DNA from: Sipunculus nudus
Lineage: Eukaryota > Annelida > Sipuncula > Golfingiida > Sipunculidae
Length of the DNA: 64,000 nucleotides
Assembly (NCBI GenBank): GCA_026874595.1
Contig: CM049306.1
Coordinates: forward strand, 60,642,019 to 60,706,018
Reading direction: 5' to 3'
Part shown: positions 52,070-64,000 of the stretch, piece after piece
Numbering within the stretch: the stretch's first letter is position 1
Layout: the number at the start of each line of letters is the position of its first letter
Notes under the pieces: model-generated
What the model was told of the DNA's origin: nothing
Seen by the model: the letters and a program-made list of their open reading frames with translations, nothing else
Databases searched by the model: none
Program-made: the position numbers and the translations under genes

Positions 52070-54300
52070 TTAGCACACCCGTGTATGGAAAGGGTATAAT
52101 ACACCAGTATATTGACAGGGTATGATAGACTTCAGTGTATGGACAGGGTATGATACACTTCAGTGTATGGACAGGGTGTGATACACTTCATTGTATGGGC
52201 AGGGTATGATACACTCCAGTGTAAGGGCAGGGTGTGATACACTTCAGTGTATGGACAAGGTGTGATACACTTCAGTGTATGGACAGGGTATGATACACCT
52301 CAGTGTATGGACAGGGTGTGATACACTTCAGTGTATGGACAGGGTATGATACACTTCAGTCTATGGACAGGGTATGATACACTTCAATGTATGGACAGGG
52401 TGTGATACACTTCAGTGTATGGACAGGGTATGATACACTTCAGTGTATGGACAGGTGTGATACACTTCATTGTATGGGCAGGGTATGATACACTTTAGTG
52501 TAAGGGCAGGATGTGATACACTCCAGTGTATGGACAGGGTATGATACACTTCAGTGTATGGACAGGGTGTGATACACTCCAGTGTATGGACAGGGTGTGA
52601 TACACTTTAGTGTAAGGACAGGGTATGATACACTTCAGTGTATGGTCAGGGTATGATACACTTCAGTCTATGGACAGGGTATGATACACTTCAATGTATG
52701 GACAGGGTGTGATACACTGTAGTGTATGGACAGGGTATGATACACTTCAGTGTATGGACAGGGTATGATACACCTCAGTGTATGGAAAGGGTATGATTCA
52801 CTTCAGTCTATGGAAAGGGTATGATACACTTCGGTGTATGGACAGGGTATGATACACTTCAGTGTATGGACAGGGTATGATACACTTCAGTCTATGGACA
52901 GGGTATGATATACTTCAATGTATGGACAGGGTGTGATACACTGTAGTGTATGGACAGGGTATGATACACTTCAGTGTATGGACAGGGTATGATACACCTC
53001 AGTGTAAGGAAAGGGTATGATTCACTTCAGTGTATGGACAGGATATGATACACTTCAGTGTATGGACAGGGTATGATACACTTCAGTGTATGGACAGGTG
53101 TGATACACTTCATTGTATGGGCAGAGTATGATACACTCCAGTGTAAGGGCAGGGTGTGATACACTCCAGTGTATGGACAGGGTATGATACACTTCAGTGT
53201 ATGGACAGGGTATGATACACTTCAGTGTATGGAAAGGGTATGATACACTTCAGTGTATGGAAAGGGTATGATTCACTTCAGTCTATGGAAAGGGTATGAT
53301 ACACTTCAGTGTATGGACAGGGTATGATACACTTCAGTGTATGGAAAGGGTATGATTCACTTCAGTCTATGGAAAGGGTATGATACACTTCAGTGTATGG
53401 ACAGGGTATGATACACTTCAGTGTATGGACAGGGTTTGATACACTTCAGTGTATGGACAAGGTGTGATACACTTCAGTGTATGGACAGGGTATGATACAC
53501 TTCAGTGTATGGACAGGGTATGATACACTTCAGTCTATGGACAGGGTATGATACACTTCAGTGTATGGAAAGGGTATGATACACCTCAGTGTATGGACAG
53601 GGTATGATACACTTCAGTGTATGGAAAGGGTATGATACACTTCAGTGTATGGAAAGGGTATGATTTACTTCAGTGTATGGACAGGGTGTGATACACTTCA
53701 GTGTATGGACAGGGTATGATACACTTCAGTGTATGGACAGGGTATGATACACTTCAGTGTATGGACAGGGTATGATACACTTCTATATATGAACAGGGTA
53801 TGATACACTTTAGTGTATGGACAGGGTATGATACACTTCTATATATGAACAGGGTATGATACACTTTAGTGTATGGACAGGGTATTATACAATTCAGTGT
53901 ATGGAGAGGGTATGATACAATTCAGTTTATTGACAGGACATGATACACTTCATTGCATGGACAGGGTATGATGCATTCAATTGTATGAACAGGGTATGAT
54001 ACACTTTAGTGTATGGACAGGGTATGATAGACCTCAGTATATGGACAGGGTATGATACACTTCAGCGTATGGACAGGGTATGATACACTTTGGTATATGG
54101 ACAGGGTATGATAATCTTCAGTAAATAGACAGGGTATGATACACTTCAGTGTATTGACAGGGTATGATACACCAGTGTATGGAAAAGGTATGATACACTT
54201 GTGTATCAACAGGGTATTGGAGACTTCATTGCATGGACAGGGTCTGATAGACTTCAGTGTATGGAAAGGGTATGATAGACCAGTGCATGGACAGGATATG
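52070..54300. repeat. 28-bp minisatellite, about 79 units
   Basis: The unit is 'ggacagggtatgatacactt' followed by 'cagtgtat', period 28. Each unit holds an ATACACT/AGTGTAT stem with a 2-nt loop. Variants (gtgtgat versus gtatgat, ggaaag, ctatgg, ttctatatatg) recur in blocks. For example, the run with 'ttcattgtatgggcag' followed by 'gtaagggcag' appears near 52190, 52465 and 53110, so multi-unit segments have been duplicated. Copies decay at both edges. Translation of the array gives only repetitive peptides and is not coding. Confidence 0.97.
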
Positions 54301-56057
54301 AATCCATGATGAAATTCACATTTTTTGCTGTGTCTAGCTTACGGGTAGTTGTTTCCTTAATTTGCAGTATTGTATGAATGGATATGCTATTTAGTATGTA
54401 ACTTTCTAACTTTGTCTTATGTTCATTGATTGTTAGAAGGAACAGATGACTGATTATTAATCAGTTAACTAGCTGCACCCATTGAAAATCCACAGCTCTG
54501 TCTGATGCATATTTTTGTAATGAGCTGATGACGCATATTTTAATCCTAAGGTTATTACAGGAACTTTTGTCATGTGTTTCACTTCAATGATTTATAGATT
54601 CCCTCTGCTAGAATTCTCCAGGAATACCCTCCCCAAAATATCTACATAGAAAGAAAAATTATTCTATTTCTGAAATCACACAAAAAAAATAAATTTTGGA
54701 AAGAGACGTGAGGCATATACAGGGTGTACGAATTTTTAATATTTTTGTCCGATAAACAACTTAGGTCCGACAGCTTCATTGCTTGGGAAATATCGTAGAT
54801 ATAACGATTATATAAGGAAGCATTCTACCGTGAAATTATAAGAAGCTTTGTATTAGTTGAAGCTCAGGCGACATCGTGAAACACAATGTTTATTCAGTGT
54901 AGTCAGTTGAGGGTATAGTCTAAGGCATGTTAACAGACACATCCAGTATATTATACACATACATATGTCGTTGAAGTCTCATGTACGCGACACGTATAGC
55001 TGCCAATGTGAAAAGATAGGCCCAGAAAAATATATTCCAACAGTATTAAATTCTTGGTTTAAGTATTGTAAATTGTCATGGAATAAGCAGGTCTGATGCA
55101 AAACTGACAACTCTCCCAGATAAAAAGAAAGCAGGTTGATATATTTCAAAGAAAGCATTTAGCAAAGAAATCACTTCAGCCTTGGTTCATTGCATTGCCT
55201 TTAAGCAAATTAACACAAAATGTAATATACAGATTTTTTCTGAAAATTTGTAAAGTGGTAGAGTAAATCTGCATCCGTAATCAATAATGATTTGGAGGTA
55301 ATCAGAATCACCATAATATAAATTTTTTTAAGTGCCATAATCACAATCCACAAAAGAATAATTATAAGGGGCTATTCCTTTGTCCCTGAGTTGAAGCCAC
55401 CCATTCGTATGCAGTTGTTCTGCCACTCGCCTGGTGAACCCTTGTTTCTGAACCATGACAATGTTTTACATGAAACGTGCACATATGAATGAAAGACTGA
55501 TTAGAAGTTTCTGGTGGGGCTTTTTAAAGGCCCCAAGTGATTGAGGACCCTTAGAAGTGTGTACAATCCCCCCCCAGGGCCTCCTTTTTTAAAAAAAAAA
55601 CTTGTTTCAATAAACCAATAAATCTGAACTATTAAAACCATGGTTATCATGGAAAGATACTTCTGAATGTACAGAAATCAACATACCTATAAACCTAGAA
55701 AACGGTGATTGTGTAAAGGGTCTCAGCTCTTTGTGTCCACTCAACGGAAAAGTGCTTTCTATTAAAAGATTCATGCTTGAATTTAAAATCTTTACTTCCT
55801 TTTGACAGAGTACAATTCCTTAACAGGCGATATAATGGAAATGGGGATCAGCAGGGATTACAAGTCGCATCCTGAAAAAGCGTGACAGGCGAAAAATGTT
55901 TTGCTGAACATTTGTAAAGGCTCAGGGTAAAGACATATCAATAGTCCATTTCATTTTGGAGTTAATAAGAATCACCACAATATATATTTTCTTATAAACC
56001 ATTATGACAATAGATATTTTTTAATGTATAAAAATCAACATACCTGTAAATTATAAA
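54301..56057. other. Unannotated interval
   Basis: No gene is supported. A segment at about 55770-55870 ('taaaatctttacttcctttt' and following) resembles 57785-57880, suggesting a diverged repeat on both sides of element H. Confidence 0.4.
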
Positions 56058-57660
56058 AACAAGGCCTACAGGCCTAATGCGAACCTGTGCAATGAGATTA
56101 CACCAGGTATAATGCTTCAATGCTGGACCATTACTTTTCAAGAACATGTGTAACATGTATATGAACAATGCATGTACTAAACATTTAGAACAAGAAAAAA
56201 TTAAACAAACATCACTGCTGCAATTCTGGTATGGGTGCACACAACACAAAAACTAGAATATGGGTAGTCAACAAGCAACTACATGTATCTGCCAAAATCA
56301 AAGTGGGAAAGGTGAAGTGAGGCATGGATTGAGTTGCAAGGGGAAACAGAGTGGGGTGTTTTTGCATAATAGCCTGGATGTCTGCAGCAGAAATGTGTAT
56401 GTAGGTTGCGCCACCTACCACAAAATCCAAAAAGCTGTCCAAGATGTATAAACATGCAAAATTTTAGGCAGATATGTCAAACCACTGCTGAGATGTGAGT
56501 GATTTTATCCCACGGCGAACAAACAGATGGACGCTGTGCAAAAATGGTGGCAGGTGGCACATGCAAAATTTCAGGGGGATATGTCAAACCAGTCCTGAGA
56601 TATAAGCCTGAATGTCTGCAGCATAAATTTGAATGTAGGTGGCGCCACCTATCATAAAATTAAGAAAGCTTTCAAGGATGTTTAAACCTGCAAAATATCA
56701 GGTGAATCAGTCAAACCACTGCCGAGTTATGAGTGATTTTATCCCAAGGCAGATGCACCAATGGACGCTGTGCAAAAATGGTTGCAGGTGGCACCACCAG
56801 TTTTGTGTATGATAAAGAGTTATGGGAGATCTATAAACATGCAAAATTTTGGCCCAACTGGTCAAACGGTTCCTGAGATATGAGCTTGAATGTCTGCAGC
56901 TTAAACGTGAATGTAGGTGGCGCCACCTGTCATAAAATCAAGAAAGCTGTCCAGGATGTATACACATGCAAAATTTCAGGTGGACAAGTCCAACCAATGC
57001 AGAGATTTTCTATCCCAAGGCAGATAAACAGATGGACGCTATGCAAAAAGGGTTGCAGGTGACACCACCATTTTTAGTGTATGTTATAAAGCTTTCCAAG
57101 GGCTACATTTGTGCAAAATCTTTAGCCTTATCAGTCAAACAGTTCCCGAGATATGTGGGTTTTTGTGTGGAAACAGACGCTTAAATGGACGCTGGGCAGA
57201 GAGGAAAGGTCAGAGGTAAACCAAAAATGAAGGCCCAGCAGTTCACATGTGTACGATCATAATTCTGAATTTTTAAAAATTCTGCCCAGTGATTATGGAG
57301 GAGTTCTCCGGAAACCTATGCGGCGATGGTGGCAGCTTTGGCGTCCGACTGAAAACATAGTATCCGCAAAACTCTGTTTTGGCGGATACAATGATTGTAG
57401 CTGGCACCACCAGTCTTATATTCAACGAAGAGATATATACATATGTCCAATGTCAGACGGATATGTCAAACCCCTCATGTGAAATAAGCAGGGACATACA
57501 CTGTGCAAAAATTGGCCCAGTGGTTTTTGAGAAGAAGATTTTTGTAGCCACTGAGCTAAAATGGGCTGTTATGGCATATGACTAAATTCAGCTTCCCATA
57601 ACTTAGCCAAAAGTCACTGAACTGAGACCATTTGAACAAAATTCAGAAAGTATTTCTAAG
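56058..57660 (-). mobile_element. Subtype-2 Helentron/pearl-like element, 5' end missing (element H)
   Basis: The 3' end on the minus strand is CACAGGTTCGC, hairpin AGGCCTGTAGGCCT (near 56061-56074) and CTTGTT, the same as in element B. The interior carries palindrome cores at 56404, 56553, 56638, 56787, 56916 and 57058, with steps of 129-149 bp plus one shortened step of 85 bp. 57500-57640 matches the 176-bp repeat of element B. No TTTTTAG terminus with the matching subTIR was found on the right. Confidence 0.6.
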
Positions 57661-59860
57661 AACATTGGAGATATGAAGACTTTATTATAAATAGGGATTC
57701 AAGCACCTGTGACTGAACTCAGTGCCCAGTGTTGACCAAACTGAAAAGCCTTCGCATTGAAAGTGGAGTCATGTGGTCTTTAGATTAAAACCTTAACTTC
57801 CTTTTGAGAAAGAAAATTCCATCAAGGCGTTAAGATGGATATTGTAGATCAATGGGGATTATTGTGGACCCGTGTGACCGCGTATTGCAAGGAAATGCCT
57901 TTTGGACAGGACATGCTTTCTGGCCAAGGTCTTAAGAGGCCAGTGAAAATCCCCTAGAAGAGGGCACCACCGATACGTCTGCCGAATTTGGAGAGTCAAA
58001 TCAGAGCGGAAGCAGGTAAACCTTGGTCTAGAAAAAAACCTAAATCCTTATTAATTATATAGATAGATAGATGTATCATTCAAGTTATAACTTTTCCAAC
58101 ATTTGAATGACCCATCTCCATTTCGTTGGCATTGACACACTGTGCAGTTGGCATTTCCATTGCCTTCTGCAGATAAAATCAGTAATAATTGTCAGGAATC
58201 ATGCAAAGACTTGCAAATCATACTGTTATGGTCTTTAAGACTATGATCATTATCAAGAGTAGTTGCTACTTTGTCCTGCTTTGTGTATCCCTCTTCCTTA
58301 TATTTCTGACAGACTTCAGAACTTTTCCCAAAATATATGACTTCTTGGTATGTGCACTAAAAATTGTGTATTTATATTGTCAATTTCATGAAAATGAAAC
58401 CACTTAAATTGATTATTAAGAGAAACAAACAATCACTGATATAATAGACCTTTTCCACAACACTGGCACACTTGTGTTTACAGGACCCGTTCTGCCCATA
58501 CCCTATGAACCAGCTCACTATTGAATAACAATGTTGTATCAGACCATCAAGGTTCACTTCCAGATGGGTTTTAGTAAAGCCACAGCAGGGAGGGAGGATC
58601 ATAGGTGGAGGTGCAGGCTGGACTGGACCACCAGACACCATAACAGCCATCCAGTTCTGGTCTGGTCCAGTACTAGGGGCAGTCTGGTCCACTTATTTAA
58701 TAAAAATCCAAAAATTTATTATTTAAAATTATAAATCAAGATCAAATTATACAATCTTACAATAAATTCATACAAACTGACACAAAAAAATAATATTGAT
58801 AATAAGCAAATAAACCAGCTGACCCCACCAACCCCCTTTATAGACCCTGAAATTATCTTTCTAAACATCTTGCTCGAAACAAAATTTCTGCCAGTGGTTC
58901 TAGTATATTTATTATGTTTAAGGAGTCTTTACTTATTAACTGCCTGCATACAATATATTGTACAAAGCTATTGTTGCAGGTTGAAACTTATCACTTAAAC
59001 AAAATTCAGCAATGGCACAAACCATTAAATTTCTGAAGGTGTTGTCTGGGCAGTTCAAACGGTCCGGACCACATCAAATGACATGGAAATACCACAGGCA
59101 TTTTTTTTGGTTTGGGTGTATATCCGGTTTTCATCATTTAAAAAAGATACTTTAAAATGTTGGGGGTATAAATTACTATTTGTCAATTAAAAATTGCACA
59201 TATCTTCTTTCAACACAACTGCGCAGAATCGGACTCACGAGTTTTGAGTAGAAACGACGTCTGGCAGAAGGGTGTTCTTTCTGGTTTGAGTTATACGGAA
59301 AAAAGGGGGAAAGTCCCTGGAAATGATATTTCACTTACTTCATATCAAATATAGCATATACAGCCCATGTAGTTACTGAGGTGTATCGGTTTAAACAACC
59401 TGCGTTTCAGTCGTAACCTGTTTTGCGGTAAAAGCGGAAATGTTGTGGCTTTTCTAGGATTTTCCTTTACAACCAATTACAAATATTATATTCAGCTTAT
59501 GTGCAATGGAAAGGGACAACGTATCTTGTTACGTTTGTTTTATTATGAATGCTATTTTCATGCACAGTTTCATGAACGAGAGCTGAGAAACTAGTGGACC
59601 CACATATGTGGGCGGAGCCTCGGAGGTTGGCACGAAACCAGATACTTGTTGGCGTGCACCAGGTGACGAGTGCCAGGTGACCGCGCGTGATTGCCAGTTA
59701 GCAGGTGTGAACGGGATTACCGCACAGGGTTCATGCTGCAGAGTCTGTTTCATCTCTCTCACACACGCATTTCTATAAAGTGCAAATCTTGATCATGTTT
59801 TTTGCTCAGATAATTTTCAGTCATGCTGAGCTGGCGCGGCACAAATCGTAACCGCTTGAC
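57661..59860. other. Mostly unannotated interval with one weak minus-strand frame
   Basis: A 106-codon minus-strand frame (58692-58372) begins with a proline-rich stretch (GGPVQPAPPPM). It has no homologue I recognise and no supporting promoter or splice context. Nothing else here can be supported. Confidence 0.3.
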
Positions 59861-59864
59861 ATAG

Positions 59865-60110
59865 AAACTTCTAAATGTACATCCAGGGAGGGCAATAAAA
59901 ATCCCCTTGGAAAACTGAAATTAGACAACTGCGACCTATATCTTCTGAGCTATTGGGCTCGTTTTTGCACCCCAGGATATTAAAATTTAATACAAAACCC
60001 CCATATCTCGATAATTAATTCATGAAATGTCACGATGGTTTTGGTTTAGCTTACTAATCATTTCGGTTTCATTAGCTGCTTAAGACCTGTGGCGCCACCT
60101 GTGTGTGTTT
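59865..60110 (+). repeat. Fragment of the subtype-1 element body with a palindrome core
   Basis: It shares 'agaaacttct', 'atccaggga', 'ggaaaactgaaatta' and 'gcgacctatat' in order with element E, and contains TGTGGCGCCACC at 60089-60100. No subTIRs remain. Confidence 0.5.
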
Positions 60111-60479
60111 TTTTTTTAAATTTTTATTTTTACGATTTTATTTTCTGCTTTTGAGACGCTCAAATGACAGCAACCGTGTCAGTTCCTCAGCTGTGGTTTC
60201 TTCTGGTGTCCTAAAACCTTAAATATTTATTGATCATTATTAGTTTTATCAGTTCCTGTAGACTGGTAGTGCCAACTCTTTTTTTCTGTCTTGAAACATT
60301 TCTTCTTCCCTTTGAGACTGCAAAATTACACAGTGATATCTGTTTCTTAACTATTGAAACCAGGGTGTTTATTATATGTGTCCCCACCCCACTCCCGCCG
60401 GGAAACATAATGAGACATGATAATGTCTTCGTCTGTAGAATGTCTTGTGAACGCAATTACTTTTGAAGCATTGCATATT

Positions 60480-61170
60480 TTCCACTAAAATTTGAAACAA
60501 TTTTTTTTTTCAACCAAAAACTGGTGACCTTGACCTTGATATTCAAGGTCTAATCAGCCGACCTTGGCTTTGATATTCAAGGTCAAGCCAGTCAAAATGA
60601 AACATTTTTGTGAACCCCTTAACTGATTAAGGACATGCAGGATGTTTTGTTTTCAAATTAGATACACAAGTTGTTTCAACAAAGTTTTTAGACGAGTTCG
60701 AATAATGTTGACCTTGGCCAGGATCTTCAAGGTTTAATCAACTGAATTATATAGTTCATCATCTTTAGGATTTCTTCAGAACCTGATAACTTAGGAGGTA
60801 TTGCATATTTTACCCTAAAATTTGACACTCCTATTGTTCCAACCAAGTTCTCAGATGAGTTCGAAAACTGGTGACCCTGACCTTAATTATAAAGATCCAC
60901 TTTGCGGAATTCTAAGATTGTTGTGACCCTTTTTAACTTTTGAAGTGCCGGAGATTTTCCCCTAAAATTGACTCCCCAGATGTTTCCGCAATGTTCTCAG
61001 ATGAGTTCGAAAACTGGGGATCTTGACCTTGATCTAGGATAATTATGAACCTCATCACTTTTAAAGTACTGTATATTTTTCATAAGTTGATACACCTATT
61101 GTTTCAGCCAAGTTCTTGGAAAACTTCCTAAACAGATGACCTTGACCTTGAACTGCAAGGTCAGATCAGT
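60480..61170. repeat. Diverged tandem array with AGGTCA motifs
   Basis: 'gagttcgaaaactggtgacc' followed by 'ttgaccttgat' or variants recur near 60521, 60712, 60868, 61013 and 61132. Between them are 'tgtgaaccccttaac' and 'gcatattttcccctaaaatt'. The spacing shrinks from about 190 to 120 bp. Several units carry direct AGGTCA half-sites or TCAAGGTCA (for example 60525-60550 and 60577-60585), which match nuclear-receptor monomer sites. There is no coding frame. Confidence 0.75.
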
Positions 61171-61899
61171 GGAAATTTAGGATATTTGTGAACCCAATAT
61201 GTTTTGAAGCACTGGCCAAACATTCAGTGCAACACTCTCTATTTTTTCATAAACAATTGCCAAATTCAACCAACTCTGTGATATTGTTTTCTGTTTTGAT
61301 TGAATAGGGTGTATGTAATTATATCTCAAATGAAAACTTTGACAGTTTACTATAGTGTAATTAGAGGATGCATCTCTGATGGAAGCCTTCTGATATAAAT
61401 TGTGTATCCATGACGACAGGTCTATATTTGTAGGAGCATTCACATTAAGTGTGTATTTAACAATAAGAAGGGTGACCTGTCAAATGATTTTCCTAGTTTG
61501 TTTTCAATGTCAATATTGCTCATAAAGCCAAAGAGCAAGCAAAAAAGAGTTTCAACCAGCAATACTAAATATGACTGCAAGTGCATCAATGCTCAACCTC
61601 TCACTAGAAAAGGCGAACCATGTTATAAAAAAAATCCTGGAGTGTTCACTCTGTTGTAAGTACAAAGTGTTTTATCATTAGTAGCTTTAAGTATATGACA
61701 TTGTTTAAAGAAGTGTTATAGGATAACTTAATTATAATTCTCTAAACAAGTATTTGCACGTCAACATAAGTTTCTTAATTAGTTGGACTTGGAAGAGTTT
61801 TAATAAAAGTAATTTTAAGAGTGAACCTCAGATTTATCAGATATTTCCTTATCTCCATCCTTGTCATTAATCCATATGCTTTTACCACTGCCTTCTCCG

Positions 61900-62350
61900 C
61901 TGGTATATGGAAGAAATGTCTTTCACAGCAGATGTCTCCCGAATTCATCGAGCAATAAGTAACTTTATATACCAGTTTCGTTTCGCGTGTATCGTCCTGG
62001 CCTGTTACTGGACGCACTCACGGCAGAAACACATAGCTGGATTACCAGTCGGTTGGTTATTACCATATCCTTTCTATGATCCGTTACAGAGGTATCTATG
62101 TGGCCGTCCTCAGACACTAACGTTCTACGCTGAGGAAAATCTTCTCTTAGCTGTTCCGACACTGGCAAACACGGATCCGCCTCTTTACCGCAGACAGCCG
62201 TCGGATTACACCTCATTGGCGCACTGCCCTTGGCGTTTGTAAAGAGTTCCTTTTATCCGTGACCTAATACGCTGGCTGACGTCACACGTCCTGACCGTCT
62301 TCTGGCCAATCACCTCACAGTATTATGTGGATTGTCATTTACTACATGAA
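61900..62350. promoter_or_regulatory. Promoter-like GC-richer patch
   Basis: A perfect CRE palindrome TGACGTCA (62277-62284), a CCAAT box (62306-62310) and, on the minus strand, a TATATAAAG-type TATA box (about 61962-61971) lie in a patch that is GC-richer than its surroundings. Open frames exist on both strands (61907-62242 plus; 62216-61965 and 62017-61775 minus), but none has a recognisable domain. No gene is called. Confidence 0.3.
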
Positions 62351-63669
62351 TACTAAAATGGACACGCCTCCAGAAAGCAAAGCATGTGAAAAAGCAAATA
62401 AGCAGGTGCGTTGCTTTTGATGACTACAATAAACAATGTTACTATAAGAACCGTCTAGACATGAATCGGTTCCACAGAATTAAACTGTACTGAAATTGAA
62501 TTAAAATGAGACACCCGAGTTCACTAAACTAAGTTCTCACACTAACATCTAAGCATGATACTCCATATCAATGTACAATAAATTTTAAAAATAATCATCT
62601 GGTTGTACTCCTTGCTTAAATAGGTAATAAAATAAATAAGTCACAGCCCTCTGGTGATAGTTGATTTTCTTAGTTTTAACCATGTTCATGCTCTATTTAA
62701 AACGTTTCATACACAACACTAAAAGTGTAGTGACATTTCCCTGCCAATATCCTTAGCCAACACTTTGTTCTTCGTCAGAGAGTCAAATTTGACCAACACG
62801 GGTCACAGGTTAGCGTCATATTGACCCTCTGGCATTACGACCAGATTACTTGCGCCAGAGTATCATGACATCTACGTCTGAGGATCGCATTATACGGCCT
62901 TGTGAAGATGCAAATATTTTCGTCATTTCTGACAACGCTTCATGGGCTACAGGTACACTGTCAATCAACATAAACCAGACCATTCGATAGCATTTTTTGT
63001 GTACTTTCTCATAATACCAAATATGAGCGACAAAAGTTCCTGTTTAACCCAGCACATTGGTAAACTTCTCTGCATGTTTGTTGAATTTAAGTTCAAATGA
63101 ACACAAGCATGGGTCGCACGGGTTACAGGATGCAGGCAACTTGCAGGCGACACAGGAAATGACCCGTGTCCATGGAGACGGTGTTTCTGTTTGGGTTGCG
63201 AGCTCACATATATACTATTGTGTTAATTCAGCATTCCAAGCATGATATTGAGATTATGGGCCATTTTCCACAATATGAAAGCAACCAGATGCAAGACCAC
63301 TGCGATACATTCCTCCATATTACTAGTATCACGACTCGAGTGGCTTACAAGCCCAATTATCCGATTGCTTACTGAGTCGGGTTGTCGACCACGGCTGGTC
63401 ACAGGTGCACTGAAACAAAGTTGCCCCTAATACTGATGAATGGTCCTGTCCCTCACTTGAACAAAAACGTCACAACGTGGCACAATGTGTCCAATAAGTC
63501 TCATCAAAATCTGCGCAAACCTTAATGCATAAAGTTAATGACTGACAAACCGTCCTAGGGGAAAAGGGGTATACCTTGCCCCCTGGTTGAAGTATAATAT
63601 AGTAATGTCTAAAAACTGTGTCTAATTTCTGATCTATTGGCTGGCCTCCCCAGATGTGGTTGTGGCCAT
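62351..63669. other. Unannotated interval
   Basis: Unique-looking AT-rich sequence. Short frames on both strands show no motif or supporting context. Confidence 0.3.
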
Positions 63670-64000
63670 TTTTTTTAGCCCCGCCAAGGGGCGGGGTTAT
63701 GTTTGTCTGTGAGCAACATTACCCAAAAATTTATTAACGGATTTTTTTGATGATCAGTATTGCTCGGCATTGATACAAAGAACAAATGAATAAATTTTTA
63801 AGGGTGATCCGGCTGCATTTCTTATAATGCCATATGAAGGTAATGAGTTGCCTTTGCAAAGGTCTGAGCTCTATGAGTGCAAATTTCTAGTCAATTGATT
63901 CAGAGATTTTGTGATGGAATTTTGTTTTCATGGTGTACATTAAAATATATTAAAGAACAATTACCAATTTGATACTTTCTAAATAAGTTTCTTAAATATA
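63670..64000 (+). mobile_element. 5' end of another TTTTTAG-type element, subtype 4 (runs off the window)
   Basis: TTTTTTTTAG is followed by the hairpin CCCCGCC-aagg-GGCGGGG (63679-63696) and then 'gttatgtttgtctgtgagc'. The terminus has the same layout as elements A and C (TTTTTAG plus self-complementary subTIR) with a fourth, GC-rich subTIR sequence. The 3' end would lie beyond the window. Confidence 0.5.

Noticed and set aside
54006..54209. Repetitive 67-codon frame on the minus strand
   Set aside because: It is a translation of the 28-bp minisatellite; the unit length is not a multiple of three and frames break throughout the array.
52070..54300. CRISPR-like regular array
   Set aside because: Units are contiguous 28-bp repeats without unique spacers, in a eukaryotic context.

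Overview
This is an AT-rich animal nuclear window with two intact, intron-rich housekeeping genes set among dense repeats. The organism is most likely a bivalve or a related lophotrochozoan. This is inferred from the intron style and from small mobile elements with central tandem repeats that resemble the 'pearl'/Helentron-type elements reported from bivalves. No species call can be made from the sequence alone.

The two genes are transcribed away from each other from a shared 916-bp interval (24854-25769). To the left, on the minus strand, is DHX15 (PRP43-type DEAH-box RNA helicase). It has 12 coding exons from 24853 down to 10671, and the joined frame is 2202 nt (733 aa plus stop). To the right, on the plus strand, is DDX56 (nucleolar DEAD-box helicase, Dbp9/NOH61 type). 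It has 17 coding exons from 25770 to 43705, and the joined frame is 1653 nt (550 aa plus stop). All introns are GT-AG and the frames close without a stop or gap. Both families act in ribosome biogenesis, and DHX15 also acts in spliceosome disassembly, so the head-to-head layout could allow shared control.

Region by region. 1-8870 is a nest of mobile elements: a dispersed repeat is split by an 8-kb block whose two ends carry matching subterminal inverted repeats, and two further elements of the same architecture lie inside it. One of these carries a satellite of about 340 bp built on the 12-bp palindrome GGTGGCGCCACC. 9290-10670 is the probable DHX15 3' UTR. The DHX15 introns hold a Tc1/mariner-like MITE, a 57-bp-arm near-perfect palindrome, a 145-bp tandem array, a three-way-junction inverted repeat and a tRNA-derived SINE-like copy. 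The DDX56 introns hold more copies of the subTIR elements and a perfect 30-bp-arm palindrome. A hAT-like unit with a perfect 8-bp target duplication (43873-49942) begins 38 bp after the DDX56 poly(A) signal. Inside it are (TA)n arrays, a full copy of the dispersed repeat seen at the left edge, and a broken LINE. Further right are a TTAA-flanked GC-rich MITE (50275-50758), a 2.2-kb minisatellite of 28-bp units (52070-54300), another palindrome-core element (56058-57660), a tandem array carrying AGGTCA motifs (60480-61170), a promoter-like patch (61900-62350) and the 5' end of another element (63670-64000).

The most unusual feature is the element family with 5' TTTTTAG and 3' CTTGTT termini. 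Its subterminal inverted repeats differ completely between subtypes but match exactly within each of the three main elements. No autonomous Rep/helicase ORF for it is visible here.
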